A DNA stretch of 64,000 bases from assembly GCA_002457555.1 (NCBI GenBank), contig NTJQ01000001.1, positions 62,001 through 126,000 of the forward strand, written 5' to 3'. Under the pieces are notes generated by a model. That model was not told where the DNA came from. It did not search any database and saw nothing but the letters and a program-made list of their open reading frames with translations. Below, in pieces: positions 29,274 through 38,009 of the stretch. Source of the stretch: Marine Group II euryarchaeote MED-G37 (lineage in GTDB: Archaea; Thermoplasmatota; Poseidoniia; Poseidoniales; Thalassarchaeaceae). Made by a program: the position numbers and the translations under genes. How positions within the stretch are numbered: the first letter of the stretch is position 1; every line of letters starts with the position of its first letter.

Positions 29274-29885
29274 TTAACGAGAAAGTACTCTCTGCACCGC
29301 TAGAGGGATGAAATGCAGAGAGCCTGCTAATCTGTGTCCATCTTCCACCTCTATCAGTTCTACTAATTCATTCGATTCCGCTACCTTTCGTGAGGATTCC
29401 AAAGGAACGATATCGTCTTGGTTTCCATGAAGAATTACAGTTGGATGGTGCAGAGTAGGCCATGACATCTCATCAGCTGATGTAATGAAATCCCAACCGA
29501 ATGGCACCTCATGCCCAAATCCATGATGGAAATACTGTCGTAAGCCAGTCTTTTCCCATTCATTCAAACCTTGTTCACCCGCGATTGAACGGAAATTTTC
29601 TGCAAGACCAAATGCAGGTGCAAGCAAAACCAATCTCAACTCACGCCCTGCAAATCTTTCGGAAGCATTTGCAATAGCGAGCCCACCATATGATGAACCC
29701 ATAACCACATCAATATCTTCATTTTCAGCAATATTCTTTGCGATAACTTCAGTTTGTTCGGCAATCGTCCAACCATAATCGCTCATGGCTGGACACAAAA
29801 CTTCCCAACCTAAGTTATCGGAAATCCAAGTTGGCTTGGAGCCATTTGGACTGCCCTCCAAGCCATGGGCCCAAAGAACTCGCAT
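29274..29885 (-). CDS. Small alpha/beta hydrolase
   Basis: VLWAHGLEGSPNGSK, VVMGSSYGGLAIA (GxSxG), VILHGNQDDIVPLESS, GHRLAGS. Confidence 0.75.
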   Translation of the reverse strand: MRVLWAHGLEGSPNGSKPTWISDNLGWEVLCPAMSDYGWTIAEQTEVIAKNIAENEDIDVVMGSSYGGLAIANASERFAGRELRLVLLAPAFGLAENFRSIAGEQGLNEWEKTGLRQYFHHGFGHEVPFGWDFITSADEMSWPTLHHPTVILHGNQDDIVPLESSRKVAESNELVELIEVEDGHRLAGSLHFIPLAVQRVLSR

Positions 29886-29905
29886 TATTATCCATCCAAT
29901 TATAT

Positions 29906-30334
29906 CTAGTCAAATTCTAGACCCAATAACTCGAATTCAACAAGAGGGCAACGTGTCATCATTGCATGTTCCATGACTCTGATGTGAATTTCTGCCACTA
30001 CATGGACGGTCGCCTCGAATAGATGACCTGCGTGAACATTGTTGTCATCATCAGACCAACAGCAGTGGATATGTGTGAAAGGCTCTCCTTCCTTTGTGCG
30101 AGCAATGTTTCCAGACAGGCTAACCAATTCCGATGGATGATCTAATGGTCGTCTTTGGTAAACTCCCTCCTCGTTCATGTAACCATATTGATTTCCACGA
30201 GTCCGTCCTATACCACTTGTGATGGCGGCCGCATTAAATCCAAGGTCATCCGCCAGTTGCTTCAAAGATGTGTGAATCTCTTCTCCGGGGTCTAGTCGGA
30301 CTAGGATGTCACTTCCTGACCGCGTGTGTTCCAT
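29906..30334 (-). CDS. PPC/DUF296 domain protein
   Basis: SGSDILVRLDPGEEIHTSLKQLADDLGFNAAAITSGIG, VSLSGNIARTKEGEPFTHIHCCWSD, HAGHLFEATVHVVAEIHI. Confidence 0.85.
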   Translation of the reverse strand: MEHTRSGSDILVRLDPGEEIHTSLKQLADDLGFNAAAITSGIGRTRGNQYGYMNEEGVYQRRPLDHPSELVSLSGNIARTKEGEPFTHIHCCWSDDDNNVHAGHLFEATVHVVAEIHIRVMEHAMMTRCPLVEFELLGLEFD

Positions 30335-30542
30335 GAAGGGGCGGTTATGCAACGGTGCTTGAATAAATCCCAAGGTTGGTTTCCTCTGGGCTTCGTTAAT
30401 CTAACGATATTCTTGCAGTGGAAGCGCGCAAGTCCTCATTTTGTCGACGTGTTGCGGTCAAAACTTCCAGTGGAAGTAAAGGGGTCCAGTGAACTATCCG
30501 CTTTGTTCATAGACTACGGGTTCTCATGTCCCGCGCCCGACG

Positions 30543-32711
30543 GTGAAATCCATGACGATGGCAGCACATGACTCATCCGCTAGGTGGAGGACTTTCTTCA
30601 CTGAAGCAAAAGAGGCGGAGATAGTTCTGCTACTGTCCAAGCAGTCTGAAAATGCTGTGCTTGATATTACATTCCACGAACTTCAAGCCTTCGATCCCGA
30701 GTTTGCTGAAGATGTCCTAAAAGACCCTCGTAAAATAATCAGCAACGGCAGAACCACTCTAACAGAAATTTGCCGTGAGCGTGGTGAAGACCTTGATTGC
30801 TTAATTCGAGTTGGTGAGTTGCCTAAGGATAGCCGAAGAGAACTCAGGGACGTGGGGAGTCGCGACATCGAAATGTTGCGAAGCGCAGAAGTCATTTGTA
30901 CAAAAATTAGTGAAATCAAACCTAGGATTCATCGAGCGGTCTTCCAATGTGAGAATTGTGGACACACAATTGAGATGATTCAAGAAAACGAAAGGGAATT
31001 GAAAGAACCGCTAAAATGCCCGGATGAAACAGGATGTGGTGAGTCAGCCGGGCGCTCTGGTGGAACTCGCTTCAACCTCGTGATGAACGTCTCTCGAATG
31101 GTGAATAACCAATGGATTGAGGTTCAAGAAGTTCCTGAAAACGTACCTAGTGGTGCTCAACCATCTCGTGGACAAGTATTGGTTGAAGGAGACTTGGTAA
31201 ACAAACATCTTCCAGGTCAAAGAGTTGTAATCAACGTCATTCCTGTTGTTCATTCTGAGGTGAAGAGAAACAAGAAGACACCGATGTTTGACATCATCTA
31301 TCATCTTGTGAGTTCTGAACACGAGAGTACACCATTTACTGAAATAAAAATCTCCGACGAAGACCGCCAGTCAATAATCGACGTAGGCGCTAGACCTGAC
31401 TTGTTACAATTAATGCAACACTCAATCGCGCCTTCGGTTTACGCAACCGGAGTGGTTCATTTCGTCAAGAGAAGTCTTGCTCTGCAACTATTTGGCGGAG
31501 TTTCTCGAGTAAACAAAGATGCAACGCGCTCTCGTGGCGACATCCATATTCTTCTAATGGGTGACCCAGGTGTTGCAAAATCACAACTTCTCAATTACAT
31601 GTCAAAACTTTCTCCTCGAGGCATGTTTGCTACTGGTGGGGGTGTGTCCGGTGCTGGACTTACTGCTGCCGCAGTGAGAGATGAATTCGGCGGCGGTGGC
31701 CGATTCGCTTTGGAAGCTGGAATCCTACCTCTTTCAGATAGAGGAATGGCCGCTATTGACGAGTTCGATAAAATCAGTGAAGAAGATAGACGAACTATGC
31801 ACCCAGCCATGGAACAACAGCGCTTGGATGTATCAAAAGGCGGAGTGAAGGCCACCCTAAACACGCGATGTGCAGTACTTGCAGCAGCTAACCCGAAAGA
31901 TGGCAGATTCACAAAGCGTGGAGCAAACGAAAGCGTGATGCATTCGTTCAACGAAACTGGCCTACCGCCTCCACTTGCATCGAGATTCGATATAATCTGG
32001 ATGCTGCGAGACGAAGTGAGAGTAGATGACGATGAGAGAATCGCTAGACATATTTTGGAAGTCAGAACACAGGGAGTAAGCGAAACAAAATTGGACGAAG
32101 CTATGGAATTTGACCTTAGAGAAGCAGATGATGGAGTGATCTTTGATGAAGGAGTGGATGGTTCCCAACACCTCACTGTTGAATTCCTGAGAAAATACAT
32201 TGCTTACGCGAAGAGAACCGTCAATCCAGACTTGAGCGACGATGCAAAGGCATTGATTTTAGAGTACTATACAAATGAGCGACAATCCTTTGGCCGTGAT
32301 CAACAACAATACACAGAGACAGAAGTGATTCCGATTACTCCACGAGCTTTGGAGGCTCTAATCCGCTTGACAGAGGCTCATGCTAGAATGCATCTTCGAG
32401 ACGTTGCCAGCGCGGATGACGCAAAGATGGCACTTGCAATTTTCAGACATTGGCGCGAAGAAGCTGGAATTGAAGACGAGTCAGAATTAGCATCGGGGGT
32501 ATCGGTTAGTCAAAGAAATGCAGGTAATACTGTAAGGTCAATAATCCGTGATTTGTGCAGTGAAAAGGGTGTTGCAGAATTAACTGAGATTCTCAATCGT
32601 AGTGAAACACGCGGTGTTAACGAGTACCAAGTGGAGGAGGTACTTTCGAGAATGTTGCAAGGCGGAGAATTATTCGAGATATCACACGAGCGCTATTCCT
32701 TCGCCCGTTGA
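30543..32711 (+). CDS. mcm: Replicative DNA helicase MCM
   Basis: Zn motif CENCGH..CPDETGC; ILLMGDPGVAKSQLLNYM Walker A; AAIDEFDKISEEDRRTMHPAMEQQ; AAANPKDGRF; arginine-finger region LPPPLASRFDIIW. No intein. Confidence 0.95.
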   Translation: MKSMTMAAHDSSARWRTFFTEAKEAEIVLLLSKQSENAVLDITFHELQAFDPEFAEDVLKDPRKIISNGRTTLTEICRERGEDLDCLIRVGELPKDSRRELRDVGSRDIEMLRSAEVICTKISEIKPRIHRAVFQCENCGHTIEMIQENERELKEPLKCPDETGCGESAGRSGGTRFNLVMNVSRMVNNQWIEVQEVPENVPSGAQPSRGQVLVEGDLVNKHLPGQRVVINVIPVVHSEVKRNKKTPMFDIIYHLVSSEHESTPFTEIKISDEDRQSIIDVGARPDLLQLMQHSIAPSVYATGVVHFVKRSLALQLFGGVSRVNKDATRSRGDIHILLMGDPGVAKSQLLNYMSKLSPRGMFATGGGVSGAGLTAAAVRDEFGGGGRFALEAGILPLSDRGMAAIDEFDKISEEDRRTMHPAMEQQRLDVSKGGVKATLNTRCAVLAAANPKDGRFTKRGANESVMHSFNETGLPPPLASRFDIIWMLRDEVRVDDDERIARHILEVRTQGVSETKLDEAMEFDLREADDGVIFDEGVDGSQHLTVEFLRKYIAYAKRTVNPDLSDDAKALILEYYTNERQSFGRDQQQYTETEVIPITPRALEALIRLTEAHARMHLRDVASADDAKMALAIFRHWREEAGIEDESELASGVSVSQRNAGNTVRSIIRDLCSEKGVAELTEILNRSETRGVNEYQVEEVLSRMLQGGELFEISHERYSFAR

Positions 32712-32715
32712 GCCT

Positions 32716-34857
32716 ATGAGCGATGACTCTTCGCTGGAGAATGTGAGCACAAGGGAGCCGCACGGAGAGGTGGCCAAAGCCTCAGAGTTAGACCCCTCCG
32801 CTCTCGGCTTCATGTGCGGCCTAGAAATACATCAACAATTGAACACGGGTAAGTTACATTCTAGGATGTCGAGTACTCTTTACGAATTGGGGATTGAGGA
32901 AATTCCGCCAGAATGGAAGCGCGAGGGTAGGAGACTTAGAGCCGCTCGAGGTGAGGGTGGTAAAGTCGATGTCGCCGCCCGCTTCGAAGCCCGTAGAAAC
33001 CGCTCTTTCGTTTACGTTCAGTCCCCAAATTCTGGCTTAATTGAGTTGGATGAAGCACCACCACTATCTCATGATGATTCGGCGGTTAAAGCGGCCTTAA
33101 CTATCAGTGCGATGATGGACGCAAAGCCTGTTCCATTCCTTCAAGCGATGAGAAAAACAGTAGTCGATGGCTCAAATACAAGCGGCTTTCAGCGCACCAC
33201 ATTAATCGCGACCGATGGAACGATTGTGACCCCTTCTGGACATGTGGGTATCGATGTTATTTGCCTAGAGGAAGATTCTGCAAGAAAACTCGATACAAAA
33301 CCGACAGATTCTGGCGAGATAGTGATTTACACACTCGACAGACTTGGAATTCCATTAGTTGAGATTGCCACAGCCCCTCAAGTGCAAAATCCTGAACACG
33401 CCAAGGAAACCGCCCTTGCTCTCGGCACCTTACTTCGGGACACACGAATGGTGCGCCGTGGACTTGGTTCAATCCGTCAAGATCTGAACGTCAGTATCGC
33501 CTGTGGTGATCGAGTTGAAATCAAAGGTTGTCAGGATTTGGATTGGATACCACGAATCATCCAGTTAGAGATGGCCCGCCAGTTGCATATGTATCGTCTC
33601 GCAAATAAATTGAGAGATGAGGCTGACCTACCACTACTTCCGCCGGACAGGAGAGATGACCAAATTCCAGTAGAGAATCGAGTTGCAAAGGCGGTTGAGA
33701 ATAGAATTCCGATGAGGCTCCACGATGTCACGTCCTCCTTTGATGATTGTACTTCGACAATGGTAGAAAGAGCCCTTGCCCGCGGTTCACTGGTAAAGGC
33801 GATAATTCTGCCCGGATTTGCAGGAAAGATAGGCACGAAGGAGATGGATGATGAAGAATCCCAACTACCAAGGCTTGGAAGAGAATTAGCAAGTGCTGCA
33901 AAATTAGCTGGAGTCGCGGGGATTTTCCACTCTGACGAACTCCCTGCTTATGGAATAGAACAGAATCAGGTAGATTTGATTCAATCAAAACTAGCTCTGG
34001 TAGAAAACGATGCTTTCGTACTATGCGCTGCACCAGAATGGCAAGCGGATTTAGCACTCGAATCGGTCATCAAAAGAGTCCGCCAATCCTATCATCGAAT
34101 TTCACAGGAAGTTCGAAACGTCGTAATTCGCAAGGGAGCGCCAGAGGATGGTACTACAACTGCAATGCGACCACTTCCAGGCGGTGCTCGCATGTATCCA
34201 GAGACCGATATCCCAGTAGTTACTCTTGATGAGAAACGATGGTCTTCGATTAGGGGAGATCTTCCACTAAATCGAGCGCAAAGAATCGAGCGCCTCAGCT
34301 CATACGATATTTCAGACAATCAAGTTCAGGCACTTATTGGCGCCGAGCTAGATGATGACTTGGTCATCGCTGTTGAAGGAGAACCAACTGGCACTCCTGG
34401 AATACCTGCTAAATCCATGGCATCTGCTCTTCTAGACAATACCCGTGAGGATATTGCTGAAGGTACGAAATACACATCAAATACTCTCCCTATGCCAGTT
34501 CTCACACTTTCTCTTCACGCCTGTGAGGAAGGCATCATTACCCGCGAAGGATTGATACCAATGGCCCACAGTCTACTGATTGAAGGGCCAACTCATACAG
34601 AAGCGGAATTTCCTAAGCGCCTGAAATGGTTCTGTGAAAAAGCAGATTCTAATGGTTATACTCCCGCAGACTCTTCGGCGGTGGAAGACGCTGTTGACCA
34701 AATCTTAGCGGATCGCGCAGACTTCGTTACTGAGCGTGGATTAGGTGCAATAGGGCCACTGATGGGCCCAGTAATGGGTAAGTTAGGTGGGGCTGCTGAT
34801 GGGAAAGTTGTTAGTGAGATATTGAAACAAAAAATCAGTAAGATCATCGATGAATAA
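32716..34857 (+). CDS. gatE: Glutamyl-tRNA(Gln) amidotransferase subunit E
   Basis: LGFMCGLEIHQQLNTGKLHSRM, FVYVQSPNSGLIELDEAPP, MRKTVVDGSNTSGFQRTTLIATDG, DLNVSIACGDRVEIKGCQDL. Confidence 0.95.
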   Translation: MSDDSSLENVSTREPHGEVAKASELDPSALGFMCGLEIHQQLNTGKLHSRMSSTLYELGIEEIPPEWKREGRRLRAARGEGGKVDVAARFEARRNRSFVYVQSPNSGLIELDEAPPLSHDDSAVKAALTISAMMDAKPVPFLQAMRKTVVDGSNTSGFQRTTLIATDGTIVTPSGHVGIDVICLEEDSARKLDTKPTDSGEIVIYTLDRLGIPLVEIATAPQVQNPEHAKETALALGTLLRDTRMVRRGLGSIRQDLNVSIACGDRVEIKGCQDLDWIPRIIQLEMARQLHMYRLANKLRDEADLPLLPPDRRDDQIPVENRVAKAVENRIPMRLHDVTSSFDDCTSTMVERALARGSLVKAIILPGFAGKIGTKEMDDEESQLPRLGRELASAAKLAGVAGIFHSDELPAYGIEQNQVDLIQSKLALVENDAFVLCAAPEWQADLALESVIKRVRQSYHRISQEVRNVVIRKGAPEDGTTTAMRPLPGGARMYPETDIPVVTLDEKRWSSIRGDLPLNRAQRIERLSSYDISDNQVQALIGAELDDDLVIAVEGEPTGTPGIPAKSMASALLDNTREDIAEGTKYTSNTLPMPVLTLSLHACEEGIITREGLIPMAHSLLIEGPTHTEAEFPKRLKWFCEKADSNGYTPADSSAVEDAVDQILADRADFVTERGLGAIGPLMGPVMGKLGGAADGKVVSEILKQKISKIIDE

Positions 34858-34919
34858 TAATTCATCGGAATGGGGTTATCAACTAACTTATTAGACTCGA
34901 TTTACTTCAAAGGAACTCC

Positions 34920-35384
34920 ATGTCTAAGAACTTCAACGCCATTATTTCTGTATCACTTCTAATTGTCTTATCATCAACCCTTGCTGGTTGTACATCGGAA
35001 ACCGAACCACTAGGGGAAGAAGAAATCGGAGAACTCAGTGTTGTGCTGACTTTAGATTTCGTAGACCAGGGTAATCAAACAACGAATTTAGCTGACAGAC
35101 TGACGAATGGCAGCATCACATTTGATCCAATATTAGTCGCCCCCAATGTCTCCGCGTACAGGGTGATGGAAGCACTGCAACTTAGAGAAAACTTCACCAT
35201 TGACGTCACTTACTATGTTGGAATGGGCGCCTTTATTCATACTATTGACGGTGTTTCTGGAGCAGATGATTGGTCAACATATTGGGGCTTTTATCATGAT
35301 GAAGAGATGGCCCAAGTGGGGGCATCCAGCTACCTGATTACCTCAGATACTCACTTGAGTTGGGTGCTAACACCGTCCGCCTAG
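34920..35384 (+). CDS. Lipoprotein with DUF4430 (transcobalamin-C-like) domain
   Basis: Lipobox VLSSTLAGC; SAYRVMEALQLRENF..., GVSGADDWSTYWGFYHDEEMAQVGASSYLITSDTHLSWVLTPS. Confidence 0.6.
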   Translation: MSKNFNAIISVSLLIVLSSTLAGCTSETEPLGEEEIGELSVVLTLDFVDQGNQTTNLADRLTNGSITFDPILVAPNVSAYRVMEALQLRENFTIDVTYYVGMGAFIHTIDGVSGADDWSTYWGFYHDEEMAQVGASSYLITSDTHLSWVLTPSA

Positions 35385-35428
35385 TATTTCTGAGGAATAA
35401 TTTCTAAGTTATTTCTCCAAAAAGTACT

Positions 35429-36109
35429 ATGAAGCGACCATCAGGAGCGGGCTATATGTACGATTTTCACAACTTCGCCCTTACCCCAGAACAGGATCTG
35501 GTTGTGAACATAGTAATTTTGTCTTCACTGGTATTTGCTATTCTGAAAGGTGAAAAGAAAATTCAACACTCTAATCCTTTAATGATTCTAGCGTTAGTAA
35601 CGGTTTTTTGTATTGCAGGAAGAATACTACTGCAACCATTGCCCAACATTCAACCAGTCACCGTTACAATAATCCTAGTTGGGATATACTACCGTTCGCC
35701 TTGGGCAATCGCAGTATCTGGTGTGGTTGCCCTCAGTACCAATTTGATATTCCTTGGACATGGCCCTTGGACTATTTTCCAAGTCATAGGATGGAGTGTT
35801 GTTGGTATAGCGGGTTCAGTTTTTGCAGACAAATTATTGGTTGATGGCAAAATAGCATTGAATCGGCTAATGATTTTGTCAGTAGTCTCGGCATTTGCAT
35901 TTGATTGGATAGTATCTGCAAGTATACTGCTAAACCATGATTTCTCTACGTTGTACCCATATCTGATGAACGGTCTTCTGTTTGATGTGTTCCACGCTCT
36001 CGGAAATGCCGCATTTGTGATCTTACTTGCCAATCCTCTTGGTGAGATTATGTCACGTCATAGAACTACCAATAGAGGTCGTGCGGTGAGTGAAGTTGTC
36101 GCCAACTGA
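35429..36109 (+). CDS. Multi-pass membrane protein resembling ECF transporter S component
   Basis: About 6 hydrophobic segments; AIAVSGVVALSTNLIFLGHGPWTIFQVIGWSVVGIAGS resembles ECF S components; adjacent to DUF4430 lipoprotein. Confidence 0.6.
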   Translation: MKRPSGAGYMYDFHNFALTPEQDLVVNIVILSSLVFAILKGEKKIQHSNPLMILALVTVFCIAGRILLQPLPNIQPVTVTIILVGIYYRSPWAIAVSGVVALSTNLIFLGHGPWTIFQVIGWSVVGIAGSVFADKLLVDGKIALNRLMILSVVSAFAFDWIVSASILLNHDFSTLYPYLMNGLLFDVFHALGNAAFVILLANPLGEIMSRHRTTNRGRAVSEVVAN

Positions 36110-36464
36110 TGAAATCACCATGGTCCTAGTGACCCGAGCAGACCTCAAGTTATCCAAGGGTAAGTTGGCGGCACAGTGTGGTCACGCCGTAATGGAGTGC
36201 ACCATTCGAGCAAAGAAAGAATCACCACGTTCTCTTGATCGCTACCGCAGAGAGGGTGCAAGGAAGATAGTCTGCAAAGCACCCGATGAGGAATCGCTGC
36301 GAAAGATACTGAGTCATGCAAAGAAAGCGGGGTTAGTCTGCTATCTGGTCAAAGATGCAGGACATACAGAGATTCCTCCAGGAACCGTTACTGTAGCCGG
36401 GATAGGCCCAGGTCCTAGGTCTGAAGTAGACAAGATAACGGGAGACCTACAATTGGTCGGTTGA
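36090..36464 (+). CDS. pth2: Peptidyl-tRNA hydrolase, Pth2 family
   Basis: VLVTRADLKLSKGKLAAQCGHAVMEC, GLVCYLVKDAGHTEIPPGTVTVAGIGPGPRSEVDKITGDLQL. Confidence 0.95.
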   Translation: MKLSPTDEITMVLVTRADLKLSKGKLAAQCGHAVMECTIRAKKESPRSLDRYRREGARKIVCKAPDEESLRKILSHAKKAGLVCYLVKDAGHTEIPPGTVTVAGIGPGPRSEVDKITGDLQLVG

Positions 36465-36482
36465 AATCCGAAACGAAAGAAG

Positions 36483-36508
36483 CCCCACAGAGCGAGCGCC
36501 CTGTGGGG
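36483..36508 (+). terminator. Hairpin downstream of pth2
   Basis: CCCCACAG-AGCGAGCGCC-CTGTGGGG followed by GGTTT. Confidence 0.5.
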
Positions 36509-36523
36509 GGTTTGAGAAGAATC

Positions 36524-36558
36524 GGCGAGGCCAGGAGACCGAAGTCCCCCAGCCCGCC
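36524..36558 (-). terminator. Long UUCG-capped hairpin downstream of the aquaporin-like gene
   Basis: Minus strand GGCGGGCTGGGGGAC-TTCG-GTCTCCTGGCCTCGCC: about 15 bp (GC/GU) with one bulge, closing C(UUCG)G. Confidence 0.55.
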
Positions 36559-36597
36559 TTACGTATTTTCAGAATCTGTAAATTATTGATTCAGTGT

Positions 36598-37224
36598 TCA
36601 GAGTTGTTCTTCCAGCATTCCACCTAGCATAGCGCCAACGCCTATTACAACGCCGTCTACTATCCAGTGGCTTGCTGCTTCAGCAATGTTTCCACCGCCA
36701 ACAAGCTCAGTAGCCATCATGTCAGCACCGCCAACACCAGCACCAAGGCTTCCAGCAAGTGCGACAACTGCGAAAGCAGTCATCCAGCCGTCACATCTGC
36801 CAGCTATTACACCAATCAGTGCACCAGCACCTAGCATCATCAAGAAGCCATCCATGTTGTTTACATCTGCTCCTTCAGCTGCATCAGGGCCCCAAAGTTC
36901 GAAGCCCCACATATCTGGTTCTGCTGCTGCGACATCTCCGCCTTCAGCCATTAGAACTACTGCTACACAAGCACCAAGCATTTGGAAGACTAATCTCATT
37001 ACGTTGCCTATCCATGCATCTGTGTCCTGTAGGTCACCAGTCATTGCACTGATCCAGGTGAACATAGGCAGAACGTGTGCTCCTGCCATAGCTGCCATGG
37101 TAACAGCCAATAGCAATCCTGCCATCACCATGTTACCATCGTCGCCTATTTCACCGAGAACCAGTAGTGACACCAAGAAGGCGCCACCAAGTTCTGCCAT
37201 GTTCGTTTTCCAATCCATTTCCAT
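36598..37224 (-). CDS. Membrane protein, divergent aquaporin (MIP)-like without NPA motifs
   Basis: AELGGAFLVSLLVLGEIG..., GAHVLPMFTWISAMTGD, GVGGADMMATELVGGGN...SHWIVDGVVIGVGAMLGGMLEE aligned by eye with MIP half-repeats. Confidence 0.5.
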   Translation of the reverse strand: MEMDWKTNMAELGGAFLVSLLVLGEIGDDGNMVMAGLLLAVTMAAMAGAHVLPMFTWISAMTGDLQDTDAWIGNVMRLVFQMLGACVAVVLMAEGGDVAAAEPDMWGFELWGPDAAEGADVNNMDGFLMMLGAGALIGVIAGRCDGWMTAFAVVALAGSLGAGVGGADMMATELVGGGNIAEAASHWIVDGVVIGVGAMLGGMLEEQL

Positions 37225-37391
37225 ATTATTTCCTCCTCGCCTTAGCGAGCGTTCTCGCGCTATTCGGTGACTATATAATCGGAACTGATAGAAACCGGAA
37301 AAAAAAGCCTATTTTATTACATTTTTACGAATGCCGGTGTGGCTGATTACACCTGATAACGCAGATGATATCGAGTGTATCGGAAAACTAG

Positions 37392-37408
37392 TCGGTGCTA
37401 TGCACCGA
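37392..37408 (+). promoter_or_regulatory. Leader hairpin upstream of CDO-like gene
   Basis: Perfect TCGGTGC-TAT-GCACCGA inverted repeat about 40 nt before the ATG. Confidence 0.35.
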
Positions 37409-37448
37409 TTCGGCAATCGTCAATAATCCCAACCTTCCCTGACAACCT

Positions 37449-37997
37449 ATGGCAGTGCAGCTAGAACTCGACCCAGAGGCTCGAAAAGACTTGCTTTCTG
37501 AATGTTCAGGCCTTACAGGCCTGGTCGATTGGTTGGATAATATCGATCGACGTCCTGGGCTACCAGAACTCGACACTCATCTCAAGGGAATGGACATCAA
37601 CCTCGATGCCCTTCGAGAATGCATCGGCTACGCCGATGATGGATATCAGCGCAATGTCATCAAGAAAACCGAGTTCTATGAACTCGTTGCAATATGTTGG
37701 ACACCTGGTCAAGAGACTCCAATTCACGATCACGTTGGCTCTGATTGCGCGTTCTTGATTGCTGACGGCGTCTCTACAGAGACGATTTACCAATTGAATG
37801 ACGAAGGTCTTGCGTACCCAGTCGAAGTCCGCACTTACCAGCCAGGGGAAGTCTGTGCAGCTGAAGAACCAGACATTCACCGTGTTTCTAATGAATCGAA
37901 TTCACAACTGATAAATGTCCATGTTTACACTCCTCCTCTGTACGCTTTTAGCCTATACGAACCAGTCCCCGAGCCGACCGCGGAGCGGTCGAATTAG
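37449..37997 (+). CDS. Cysteine dioxygenase type I family (cupin)
   Basis: TPIHDHVGSDCAFLIADGVSTETIY and DIHRVSNESNSQLINVHVYTPP match CDO metal-site motifs (HxH...H). Confidence 0.88.
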   Translation: MAVQLELDPEARKDLLSECSGLTGLVDWLDNIDRRPGLPELDTHLKGMDINLDALRECIGYADDGYQRNVIKKTEFYELVAICWTPGQETPIHDHVGSDCAFLIADGVSTETIYQLNDEGLAYPVEVRTYQPGEVCAAEEPDIHRVSNESNSQLINVHVYTPPLYAFSLYEPVPEPTAERSN

Positions 37998-38009
37998 GTT
38001 GGCAGAATT

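Noticed and set aside
31595-32200. 201-aa minus-strand ORF
   Set aside because: Lies fully inside mcm in the antisense direction; Ser-rich shadow translation.
30543-32711. Possible intein in MCM
   Set aside because: Walker A to arginine-finger region is continuous and of normal length.
36686-37270. 194-aa plus-strand ORF, Pro/Ser/Ala-rich
   Set aside because: Antisense shadow of the aquaporin-like CDS; composition is that of a reversed Gly/Ala-rich membrane gene.
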